Shown: positions 34,335 through 42,199 of the stretch, piece after piece
Layout: each line of letters begins with the position of its first letter
How positions within the stretch are numbered: position 1 is the stretch's first letter
Source: Gemmatimonadota bacterium
GTDB lineage: Bacteria > Gemmatimonadota > Gemmatimonadetes > Longimicrobiales > Gaopeijiaceae
NCBI GenBank assembly: GCA_028875075.1
Contig: JAPPGF010000024.1
Span: 1-45,959 of the forward strand
Direction of reading: 5' to 3'
DNA length: 45,959 nt
Made by a program: the position numbers and the translations under genes
Notes under the pieces: generated by a model
Told to the model about the DNA's origin: nothing
Databases searched by the model: none
The model's input: the letters and a program-made list of their open reading frames with translations, nothing else

Positions 34335-35672
34335 TCAGCGGCTTCTCACCCACCGGGGCGGCTCGCCCATTACGGCCTCGATCTCATCGGGATCGCGTGC
34401 GAGCGCGGCGCTCAGCACTTCGTGACCCGCTTCCGTGACGAGAACGACGTCCTCGATCCGGATGCCCAGCTCTTCGTCCGGCAGATAGATCCCCGGCTCC
34501 ACGGTGAGCACCATCCCGGGCTCGAAAGGCGTCAACACACCTCCCACGTCGTGCACATCCATGCCGAGCCAGTGCGAGAGCGAGTGGATGAAGTACGCCG
34601 AGCAGGAGCGCTGGCCGCATAGGTCCCCGGAGTTGCGCTCGAGGTGACGGACGGCCGCCTGGTGCGCTACGCCAATGTTGCTCCCCGGCCGAACCGCAGC
34701 GATGCCCGCCTCCTGGGCGCCGAGCACGAGCTCGTACAGTTCGCGCTGACGGGCCGTGAAGGTGCCGCTCACGGGGGCGGTGCGCGTGATATCGGCCGTG
34801 TAGTACCCGAACTCGGCGCCGATGTCGACTAGCAGCAGGTCGCCTGTCCGGGTCCTTCGCCGATTCTTGTCGTAGTGCAATGTCGTCGTGTTGGGTCCCG
34901 ACGCCACGATCGAGGGGAACCCGACGCGTTCCGCGCCGCCAGCGCGAAAGACGTATTCGATCGCGGCCTCGATCTCGTACTCGAACACACCGGACTCTGC
35001 AACCCTCCAGGCCTCGCGCTGGGCTTCCATCGTGATCTCTATCGCGCGGCCGAGACGGCGGATCTCGTCCTCGTCCTTGATCATCCTCAGGCGGGCAAGG
35101 AGCGGCGCGGCAGCCTCCGCAACCACGCCGGCCCGCTCGAACGGGGCCCGGACGGCGCTGCGGTTACGCTCGTCTCCCAGGGAGAGGACGACGTTCGCCT
35201 CCAGCTCCAGCCATCCGGCCAGATCTTCGTCGAACCTAGACATCGACCGCACGTCCTCGATGCCGGAAATACGGCTGGCCTCCGGACCCGGGCCGAGCCG
35301 CCTCCCGGTCCACGTCTCGTTGGCCGGATCACGCGGCATGAGATAGAGGACCACGGCCCCGGGGCCGCCCGCGTTCAGCACCAGCCACCCCTCCGGCTCC
35401 TCGAGGCCCGTCAGGTAGAAGAAATCGGCGTTCTGGCGAAAGTCGGAGTCCTGCGGATACTCGCTCTCGATGTCCTTCAGGTGATCGGCGCCGATCAAGG
35501 CCAGGCGTCCGCCGAGCGACTCGACCAATCGTGCGCGCCGGGCGGAAAGCAGGGATTGGGGCACTGGACCGCCGGGCGAGCCTTCCTGTGCGAACAGGCC
35601 GACCGTGGGCGTGGCCGTAATCACAGTGGCGACGAGCAGCATTGGCATTGAGGTCGGACGTAGCGGACTCAC
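34335..35672 (-). CDS. Secreted Xaa-Pro aminopeptidase (M24B family)
   Basis: This metallo-aminopeptidase releases residues before proline. The GTG at 35672 is preceded by AAGGAG at ideal spacing and gives a signal peptide (PMLLVATVITATPTVGLFAQ), so the enzyme is exported. The N-terminal creatinase-like domain (FRQNADFFYLTGLEEPEGWLV) precedes the pita-bread fold with the full metal set: Asp in LLVDIGAEFG and YYTADITRT, His in HSLSHWLGMDVHD, Glu in LTVEPGIYLP and Glu in RIEDVVLV. It has 445 residues. The divergent gap to the V4R gene (35673-35841) contains an AT-rich TTATATTGTTTG core likely to hold promoters. Confidence 0.93.
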   Translation of the reverse strand: MSPLRPTSMPMLLVATVITATPTVGLFAQEGSPGGPVPQSLLSARRARLVESLGGRLALIGADHLKDIESEYPQDSDFRQNADFFYLTGLEEPEGWLVLNAGGPGAVVLYLMPRDPANETWTGRRLGPGPEASRISGIEDVRSMSRFDEDLAGWLELEANVVLSLGDERNRSAVRAPFERAGVVAEAAAPLLARLRMIKDEDEIRRLGRAIEITMEAQREAWRVAESGVFEYEIEAAIEYVFRAGGAERVGFPSIVASGPNTTTLHYDKNRRRTRTGDLLLVDIGAEFGYYTADITRTAPVSGTFTARQRELYELVLGAQEAGIAAVRPGSNIGVAHQAAVRHLERNSGDLCGQRSCSAYFIHSLSHWLGMDVHDVGGVLTPFEPGMVLTVEPGIYLPDEELGIRIEDVVLVTEAGHEVLSAALARDPDEIEAVMGEPPRWVRSR

Positions 35673-35841
35673 GGAGCACTCCTTGGAGGCGGAAGGCCAC
35701 ACACGGACCGACGTAGCCCACCCTCTGCGCAGCTTATATTGTTTGTTTCGGCACCGCTGTCGCTTCGGTCGCCGACTCACCTGTACGACGGCGGCCGCCG
35801 GACGTTCCGGGTGCGGGCGCCCGACCCTCGCGGAGGCTGGG

Positions 35842-36423
35842 ATGCAGTCGACCGAATCAGCGCCACGAGTCGGCACACGCGATGGCACCCGCAACGTATC
35901 GATTCCTGCTGTTGGCCTCACCGAGCTCCGTCGTCAGCTGCAACGTGAAGCGGGCGCTCTCGCGACGATCCGCGCCTTGCACGCCGCCGGGTACCGCGCC
36001 GGGCAGGCGCTGTGGGAGAGCCTGTCCCGAGGATCGGCTCGCGAACCGCTGACCGAGCTCGACGGGAGGGCGTTCTGGGAGCGCCTGTCGGCAGTCCTCG
36101 GCGGGCGCGGTTGGGGCAGCTTCACGCACCGGACCGTCCATCCGGGCATCGGGCTATTGGAGAGCCGGGACTGGTCCGAGGCCGACGCACACGACACCGA
36201 GCAGTCCTCGTGCAGCTTGTCGACGGGCTTGATGGCAGGGCTGCTCACCGGCGCAGCCGCGGGTCCAATCGCCGTCTTGGAGACAAGCTGCCGCACGAGG
36301 GGCGACGAGCGCTGCACTTTTGCGTTCGGCGCAACCCAGACGGTTCACGACCTCTACGGGCTTCTCCTGGACGGACACTCCCTCGAATCCGCCTTGTCTT
36401 GCCTCCGACGCCCTGGTACCTGA
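35842..36423 (+). CDS. V4R (4-vinyl reductase-like) domain protein
   Basis: The 193-residue soluble protein starts at ATG 35842 with GGAGG 6 bases upstream. An N-terminal helical part (LTELRRQLQREAGALATIRALHAAGYRAGQALW) precedes a V4R-type ligand-binding domain: HPGIGLLESRDWSEA, SCSLSTGLMAGLLTGAAAG, LETSCRTRGDERCTFAFG. The conserved Cys residues in the last block fit V4R's proposed metal or small-molecule binding. V4R domains bind hydrocarbon ligands or assist tetrapyrrole enzymes; the role here is unknown. It is 2 bases upstream of ruvX and likely heads a four-gene unit. Confidence 0.8.
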   Translation: MQSTESAPRVGTRDGTRNVSIPAVGLTELRRQLQREAGALATIRALHAAGYRAGQALWESLSRGSAREPLTELDGRAFWERLSAVLGGRGWGSFTHRTVHPGIGLLESRDWSEADAHDTEQSSCSLSTGLMAGLLTGAAAGPIAVLETSCRTRGDERCTFAFGATQTVHDLYGLLLDGHSLESALSCLRRPGT

Positions 36424-36425
36424 CA

Positions 36426-36863
36426 GTGGCCGGACGTGTCATGGGCGTTGACTTCGGCGAGCGAAGGACCGGAGTCGCGTTGAGCGACCCGACCGGGACC
36501 CTCGCCTCCCCGCTGCAGACGATCCGGCGCCGCCCGGGACAGCGCTTGCCCGTGACGGCGCTGGAGTCACTCGCGCGTGTGCACAATGTCACTGCGATCG
36601 TCGTGGGAGTGCCCTTGAGCCTGCGTGGAGCGGATACCGAGTGGACACGGCGAGTTCGCACTGCTGGCGAGGAACTCGCGCGGAGACTGCAGGTGCCGGT
36701 CGGGTTCGTTGACGAGCGTTTCACGTCCGTCCAAGCTGAGCGGGCAATCCGCGCAGCTGGCCACACCCTGGGTGAGCCGGAGCATAGAGCCCGCGTGGAC
36801 CGCGTTGCTGCGGCGGTTATCCTGCAAACGTGGCTGGATCGCCGCTCGGACGAAGTACGGTGA
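36426..36863 (+). CDS. ruvX: Putative Holliday-junction resolvase / pre-16S rRNA nuclease RuvX (YqgF)
   Basis: This 145-residue RNase H-fold nuclease acts in 16S rRNA maturation in E. coli, with a proposed DNA junction role. The start GTG 36426 gives MAGRVMGVDFGERRTGVALSD, the usual opening with the first catalytic Asp; ATG 36441 would clip it. VVGVPLSLRGADTEW and FVDERFTSVQAERAI carry the second acidic site, and DRVAAAVILQTWLDRR supplies the last Asp. It ends in a GTGA overlap with mltG. Confidence 0.93.
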   Translation: MAGRVMGVDFGERRTGVALSDPTGTLASPLQTIRRRPGQRLPVTALESLARVHNVTAIVVGVPLSLRGADTEWTRRVRTAGEELARRLQVPVGFVDERFTSVQAERAIRAAGHTLGEPEHRARVDRVAAAVILQTWLDRRSDEVR

Positions 36864-37891
36864 TTCGGGCGGCAACGCTGCTGGGCCTACTGGGGTTGCT
36901 GGCCTGCGACGCAGCGCCGCGCGGTGAGCCGGTGTTACTCACCATTCCGAGGGGCGCTTCGCTTCGAGAGGTTGCCGACACGCTGGTCGCTCGAGACGTG
37001 ATCGACCACGCCCCTCTCTTTCGCGCGTACGTGCGGCTTCGCCGGGCCGACCGGACCCTCAAGGCCGGGATCTACCGCCTCGCGCCGGGCGAGCGTTGGT
37101 CGCAGGTCATCGATGTGCTGAGCCGAGGGCGGGTGGCGACCCTGCCCATGACCATCCCGGAGGGGTGGCGCCTAGCCCAGATGGTTCCCCGGATCGCCGA
37201 GATGACCGACCTGCCGCCGGACTCCGTCCACGCCCGCCTCTCCGGCGATTTCCTGCACGTACGCTGGCGCGTGCCGGGTCCAGGTCTCGAGGGTTACCTG
37301 TTCCCCGACACGTACCACTTCACGCCGGGGAGTTCCCTCGACGCCGTCGTGAGAGCGATGACGGATCGCTATCGGCGCTACTGGACTCGGGACCGGCGTA
37401 CCCGCCTAGAGACTGCGGACCTTTCCGAACGTGAGGCCGTCGCGCTGGCATCGATCGTGCAGGCCGAAGCCCGCCGGGTCGAGGAGATGCCGATAATCGC
37501 GGCCGTATACCTGAACCGGATCGAGCGCGGATATCCGCTCCAGGCAGACCCCACGGTCCTGTACGCACTCGGCGGCCTACGGCAGCGCCTGCTCTATGCC
37601 GCGATCGACTCGGTCGCGGACAATCCCTACAACACCTACGCGCGCACAGGCCTTCCACCCGGACCCATCGGCGCTCCGGGAGCGGCTGCGCTCGACGCAG
37701 TGCTCGCTCCCGAGGACGTGGACTACCTGTATTTCGTCGCCCGCCCCGACGGCTCTCACGTGTTCACGCGCACCTTGAGCGAACACAATCGAGCGAAGGC
37801 GCTGGCCAGGCGAGCGTGGGACTCGATCGACACGGGTGTGCTACCCCGCCCTCCGTTCGACCAGCCCGCCGTCGGCCCTACCGGAGGCTGA
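36860..37891 (+). CDS. mltG: Endolytic murein transglycosylase MltG, predicted lipoprotein
   Basis: MltG cleaves nascent glycan strands and sets their length. The 343-residue protein starts at a GTG overlapping the ruvX stop. It carries VLLTIPRGASLREVADTLVARDVI (LysM-like subdomain, about 30-60), EGYLFPDTYHFTPG, the catalytic block ALASIVQAEA with Glu at E203, AAVYLNRIERGYPLQADPTVLYALG and DNPYNTYARTGLPPGPIGAPG. Most family members have a single N-terminal membrane helix. Here the leader IRAATLLGLLGLLAC has a good lipobox, suggesting lipid anchoring. Confidence 0.94.
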   Translation: MIRAATLLGLLGLLACDAAPRGEPVLLTIPRGASLREVADTLVARDVIDHAPLFRAYVRLRRADRTLKAGIYRLAPGERWSQVIDVLSRGRVATLPMTIPEGWRLAQMVPRIAEMTDLPPDSVHARLSGDFLHVRWRVPGPGLEGYLFPDTYHFTPGSSLDAVVRAMTDRYRRYWTRDRRTRLETADLSEREAVALASIVQAEARRVEEMPIIAAVYLNRIERGYPLQADPTVLYALGGLRQRLLYAAIDSVADNPYNTYARTGLPPGPIGAPGAAALDAVLAPEDVDYLYFVARPDGSHVFTRTLSEHNRAKALARRAWDSIDTGVLPRPPFDQPAVGPTGG

Positions 37892-37894
37892 AGG

Positions 37895-38551
37895 GTGAGT
37901 CCGCCCCGACCCGACCTGGCTGTGACACTCCGGCTGGTCGTGCTAACTGACTCGACGTTGGCCAACTCCCGCGGAGTACCGGCGATCGTGGAGGATTCTC
38001 TGGCCGCCGGTGCGCGGGCAATCCAGCTGCGCAACAAGGAGGCCGAGTCCGCCCGCCTGCTCAAGGCCGCCCGAGAGCTTCGGGCGCTGACTCGACGGTT
38101 CGGAGCGCTCCTTTTCGTCAACGACCGCCTCGACGTGGCGCTCGCGGCGGAGGCGGACGGAGTGCACCTGGGCCGCGATGATCTGCCGGTCGCGGCCGTG
38201 CGCGCCCAAGTCCCGCAGGACTTCTTGATCGGTTGCTCGACCGACGATCCGCTTGAGGCGGCCCACGCGGTGGCCGGCGGAGCGGACTACTTGGGATGCG
38301 GCACGGTGTATCCCACCAACAGCAAGGCGGACGCCGGAGAGGTCATCGGTCTTGAGCGGCTCGAGCGTCTGGCGCGCGCCGTCGCCGTGCCGGTCGTGGG
38401 AGTGGGCGGAATCACACCCGCCCGGGCACGGGAAGTCGCGCGCACCTCGGCGGCTGGCGTGGCGGTGATCGGCGCGGTGATGGGAGCAGCGGACCCCGCA
38501 GGGGCAGTGCGGGCGCTACTCGCGCCGTTCATCGAGCGCGGAGACGGTTAG
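37895..38551 (+). CDS. thiE: Thiamine-phosphate synthase ThiE
   Basis: ThiE joins HMP-pyrophosphate and thiazole phosphate to give thiamine monophosphate. The 218-residue TIM-barrel protein shows AIQLRNKEAES (substrate Gln/Arg/Lys), FVNDRLDVALAAEADGVHLG, GCSTDDPLEAAHAVAGGADYLGCGTVYPTNSK, PVVGVGGI and the terminal GVAVIGAVMGAADP. The start is GTG 37895, three bases after the mltG stop, with GGAGG upstream. No TPP riboswitch precedes it, so its expression probably follows the unit. Its stop overlaps that of the opposing HEAT/cyclophilin gene. Confidence 0.93.
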   Translation: MSPPRPDLAVTLRLVVLTDSTLANSRGVPAIVEDSLAAGARAIQLRNKEAESARLLKAARELRALTRRFGALLFVNDRLDVALAAEADGVHLGRDDLPVAAVRAQVPQDFLIGCSTDDPLEAAHAVAGGADYLGCGTVYPTNSKADAGEVIGLERLERLARAVAVPVVGVGGITPARAREVARTSAAGVAVIGAVMGAADPAGAVRALLAPFIERGDG

Positions 38552-40554
38552 GGCGCCGCCTCCCGGGCGTCCGAGGCCGGTTCGACCGTGGCCCGCGTGA
38601 TCCGATCCCCTTCGAGTAACTCGTCCACTACGTCGAGCCCATCGATGACACGACCGAACGCCGTGTAGGCACCGTCTAGGTGGGGCTGGATCGAATGTGT
38701 GATGAAGAACTGTGAGCCCTCCGTATCCTTCTCGGTGCGTGCCATGCCGACGGTTCCACGCTGGTAGCGCAGATGGGTGAGCTCGCTCGTGATCCGAAAG
38801 CCGGGATCACCCAGCCCGTCGCCGCGCGTGACGTCGCCGCCCTGCGCCATAAAGTTGGGAAGCACACGGTGGAACCGAACCCCGTCGTAGCGTCCGGCGC
38901 GTGCGAGCTCCGCGACCTTGGACACGGTAAGCGGTGCTTGGCCCGGGAAGAGCTCCGCGGTTATGTCTCCGCGCTCCGTCGCGAGCACGAGTCGAGGGCG
39001 GTCGCCCAACTCCTTCAATAGCACCCAATCCGGCTCCGCCAAACTCGGTTCCGGACGCGCCGACAAAGCGCGTGCATCGGCCAGAACGCTATCCGACCCC
39101 AGCGCCCGAAATGATTGCTCGGAGAGGAGTCCGGCCAACATCGGAGCGAGCCCGGGATCACGATCCCTGAGCGCCCGCACGAAAGCCCGGTAGTAGAGTG
39201 AATCGAGCGGGGGGCCCTCACGCTCCGTTACCCACCGCAAGGCGAGAGCGCGGGCGGCGGCTCCGGAAGCGATCCGGGAGTCCGACTGGCTGGCCGCATA
39301 CAACGCGCGGGTCGCCTGTGCCCCGGGAACCAGGGCAATCGCATCGATGGCCGATTGCCAGCCGGTCGGGTCGTCTGCGGGGAGCGACTCGAGCCATCCG
39401 ATCGCCCGAGCGCTCCTGCCCCGTGACGCAACCACCCTTATGAGCGCACCGTTGGTGAGCCGCTCCTCGGGATGCGCCTCGACCCACCGCTGCACCCGGT
39501 CCAGCTCCGCCGACTCCAGGGGAGATCCCAGGAGCGCAGCTGCGGCAGCGTTTCGGACGTGAGGCGATGGATCATCGAGCGCCGTCAACAGCGCCGACCG
39601 ATCAAGGGGCTCCGTGGCCGCGGTGAGCCCTTCGGTCGCGGCCACGCGTGCCCTCCATTCTGGCGACTCCTCGAGCCACGCGCGCGCCCGCTCTTTCGCA
39701 GCCGGATCCGGTAACCGGAGTACGGCACGCAGTAGTTGCACCGCGGCCGGGTCGGTCCGCTCGTAACCGTCGAGAGCCCGGTAGACCTGGTCGCTCGATG
39801 CCGCCCAGGACGACTCTCTGAGCGCGTTCGCCAAACCCCAGCCAGCGAGCTCCCGTACGCGGGCATCGGAATCAGTGAGGCGGGAGATCAGCGCTACGGT
39901 CGGACCCTGCGTGGCCACGCCGCGTGCGAGGGTCCGCGCGAGGGCCAGCGTCCCGACCACTCCCGCAGGATCGGAGGGTGGCAAGCGCGCCAGCCATTCA
40001 GCCGCCGGCGCACGTCCCACCTTACCCAATGCCTCGACATGCCGCGTCCTGGCGGTCCGATCCGTTTCCCGTTCGGCTGCCTCCACGAGCGCCGACTCGA
40101 CTTCGCGTGAGCTTTGCGGAAGTTGTCCCAGCGCGAACGCGGCCTCGGCGCGCACGGCCGGAAACGGATCGGAGAGCGCCCCGACCAGGTCGGTCGCGCC
40201 AACCGCGTACTGGAGGCTTCCCAGCGCGAACGCAGCGCGGGCCCGAACGGTCGCGTCGGGGTCGCCCAGCTTGCGTACGAGCGCCCGACCATCACGCGCT
40301 GCCTGCAGCGCCACGACGTCCTGTAGGGCCACGTTCTCGAGGAGATTCGCAGACGACGGCGTCCGGACACCGCGCTCGCAGGCGCTCAGAACGCCGACGG
40401 TGAGCGTCAGGACGAGCGCGAAGAGTGGACCGATACCCTGCGAGTTCCCGGAAGGGCTCCCGGGCAGGCCAGCGGGGCCGGACGAAAACGGGCCGGCCCG
40501 AAGCTGATCGCTCCGACCCGGCCCCTCTCTTCGTCCTGTTGCCGCACGCGACAC
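38548..40554 (-). CDS. HEAT-repeat lipoprotein with C-terminal cyclophilin-type peptidyl-prolyl isomerase
   Basis: The protein is an envelope lipoprotein (FALVLTLTVGVLSAC) with about a dozen alpha-helical HEAT repeats, such as DPDATVRARAAFALGSLQYA and DPSPHVRNAAAAALLGSP. A cyclophilin domain of about 150 residues follows: GVRFHRVLPNFMAQGGD (catalytic Arg), GSQFFITHSIQPHLDG and AYTAFGRVIDGLDVVD. It probably folds exported proteins held by the HEAT scaffold. The start is uncertain: the nearest usual start is GTG 40554, which leaves a 40-residue leader before the hydrophobic segment and places a terminator-like structure inside the coding region. Confidence 0.82.
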   Translation of the reverse strand: MSRAATGRREGPGRSDQLRAGPFSSGPAGLPGSPSGNSQGIGPLFALVLTLTVGVLSACERGVRTPSSANLLENVALQDVVALQAARDGRALVRKLGDPDATVRARAAFALGSLQYAVGATDLVGALSDPFPAVRAEAAFALGQLPQSSREVESALVEAAERETDRTARTRHVEALGKVGRAPAAEWLARLPPSDPAGVVGTLALARTLARGVATQGPTVALISRLTDSDARVRELAGWGLANALRESSWAASSDQVYRALDGYERTDPAAVQLLRAVLRLPDPAAKERARAWLEESPEWRARVAATEGLTAATEPLDRSALLTALDDPSPHVRNAAAAALLGSPLESAELDRVQRWVEAHPEERLTNGALIRVVASRGRSARAIGWLESLPADDPTGWQSAIDAIALVPGAQATRALYAASQSDSRIASGAAARALALRWVTEREGPPLDSLYYRAFVRALRDRDPGLAPMLAGLLSEQSFRALGSDSVLADARALSARPEPSLAEPDWVLLKELGDRPRLVLATERGDITAELFPGQAPLTVSKVAELARAGRYDGVRFHRVLPNFMAQGGDVTRGDGLGDPGFRITSELTHLRYQRGTVGMARTEKDTEGSQFFITHSIQPHLDGAYTAFGRVIDGLDVVDELLEGDRITRATVEPASDAREAAP
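40485..40524 (-). terminator. Terminator-like hairpin after susD (second pair)
   Basis: On the minus strand GGGCCGG (40524-40518) pairs with CCGGCCC (40496-40490) across a 21-base loop, followed by G and TTTT (40488-40485). A second strong GC hairpin with a TTCG loop lies nearer the susD stop, around 40556-40590. Together they would end the susC-susD transcript, but they fall within the proposed leader of the next gene. Confidence 0.45.
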
Positions 40555-40615
40555 GGCCGCCCGCCCCCCGAAGGGCGCGGACGGCCGCCCGCTCACACCT
40601 ACTACGCCTCCCGTC

Positions 40616-42079
40616 TCAGAAGCCGACCGGCGCCTCGTTCGGGTTGCACCCCGTGCCTCGGTCGTTGAGCGACAGGTTCTCGTTGTTGATGTACTCCCCT
40701 TCGGGCATGAGCCAGCGGACGCCACCAGCCATATTGTGCCCGAATCCCCGGCTTCCCCCATTGTCCCTGGGGAACCACAGGAGGTCGGTGTTCTCGAGCA
40801 TGGTGTGGAAGTACCGTCCCTCGCCGTAGAGGGCCCGGCGCCGCTCCTCGATGATCATGTAACGGATCTCGGTCGCGTCGTTCGGATCCGCGTAGGTGAC
40901 CCGCGGAAGGTTGTCGAAGGCCCGCAGCTCGTTGACCAAGTCGATCGCCCCCTGGCCGCCTACCGCCTCTGCCCGGATCAACACCATCTCCTTCCAGTTC
41001 ACCAACGGGATGTCGTCGGCCGCGTCCGTGTATTTGGTGGGCACGTAACCCGTCCCCCCCTTGCCCTGGATCTCCGTGTCCCGCATCGGCACCCGCGTAT
41101 CGGCGACCGCGCCGGGCGTCACCCCGATGTTGTTTCCTTCGATCAGGTGGGTCGTGCCCTCGGTCCGAACCGGAATCCCGTCGTCATTCACGGCACGACC
41201 GTCCGGCGTGATTCCCAGGAAGGTGTAGCCCGTGAAGGGAATCACGTCCGGCCAGGGCTGGCCCGTCGCCGGGTTCGTGCCGCCCAGCCACCAGTCGATC
41301 GGGTCGTACGAATCGAGGAAGTTGCCTTGGTTCCGGAGGGAGGCGATGGTGTTCAGCCGGTTCGGCTCCCGGGTCACCCAGGCCACGAAACCCTCTGGCA
41401 CTTGCTGGGCGTCGGCCATGGCGCCCGCCATGTCGCCCGCCATCCAGCGGATCTGGGCGCGGAGCCCATACGTCATGGCCATGGCGCTGGAAGAGATGCG
41501 GCTGGGCATGGCGAAGTCGCCCGCCGCCTGGACCTCGGAGAGCGCCCGGGTGAGGAGGCCCTCGGACATCGACAGGAGGTCGTCCACGCGGAGCAGCGAA
41601 CCTCCGTCGATGGCGGCCTCACAGAGGGTCTGCCCCATGGCCCCGATAGAGGCCCCTTCGTACATCGAGGAGATGGCCAGGAACTGGGCCCGCTGGGGCA
41701 CCTGAGACACCGTCCACTCGTCCGCGAGCTTCTCGTGGAGAAAACTCGCGAACCTGCGGGACTTGGAGAAGGAGTCGAATACGGCGGAATTGATCGGGAA
41801 GTTGTACGGGCCACAGGGTCCGCACATGAAGACCTCGCCGCCGTCCTCGCGGCCGAGGGCATAGTCCGCGTACTCGTCGAAGCCGTCCTCGAAGTGGGTG
41901 ACGAGCGTGACCATCTGGGTTTCGGCTCCGGCCGGATCCTCCAACGCCCGGTCGGTGAGCTCGGCCGGCAGATCCACTTCCAGGAGGTCTTCACAGGCGC
42001 TCAGCACCCCAACCGTGAGGAGGAACGCCAGCAGACGCCCCCACCCCGTCCGTCGGGTTCGTTCGGTAAAGTTCGTCAT
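40616..42079 (-). CDS. RagB/SusD-family outer-membrane lipoprotein (second pair)
   Basis: The 487-residue lipoprotein starts at ATG 42079 with GGAGGA upstream. Signal and lipobox are clear (LLAFLLTVGVLSAC), followed by EDLLEVDLPAEL. The C-terminal half has SusD marks: YFHTMLENTDLLWFPRDN, an EERRRALYGEGRY helix, and a final EGEYINNENLSLNDRGTGCNP. It should form the lid of the SusC-type channel encoded 120 bases upstream. It differs from the first SusD in length and sequence, so the two pairs likely take different ligands. Two Cys in MCGPCGPYN are unusual. Confidence 0.9.
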   Translation of the reverse strand: MTNFTERTRRTGWGRLLAFLLTVGVLSACEDLLEVDLPAELTDRALEDPAGAETQMVTLVTHFEDGFDEYADYALGREDGGEVFMCGPCGPYNFPINSAVFDSFSKSRRFASFLHEKLADEWTVSQVPQRAQFLAISSMYEGASIGAMGQTLCEAAIDGGSLLRVDDLLSMSEGLLTRALSEVQAAGDFAMPSRISSSAMAMTYGLRAQIRWMAGDMAGAMADAQQVPEGFVAWVTREPNRLNTIASLRNQGNFLDSYDPIDWWLGGTNPATGQPWPDVIPFTGYTFLGITPDGRAVNDDGIPVRTEGTTHLIEGNNIGVTPGAVADTRVPMRDTEIQGKGGTGYVPTKYTDAADDIPLVNWKEMVLIRAEAVGGQGAIDLVNELRAFDNLPRVTYADPNDATEIRYMIIEERRRALYGEGRYFHTMLENTDLLWFPRDNGGSRGFGHNMAGGVRWLMPEGEYINNENLSLNDRGTGCNPNEAPVGF

Positions 42080-42199
42080 TTCTATGTCCTCCGGCGACTC
42101 GATTTCGTATCGGGAGAGCCGGGGAGAGGCGCCGGCGTGTCGCGCGCCGCCGCCGCCCCCGAGCTGCTCGGTTCGAAGTGCTTGGGCTCCGCCCTCCGC

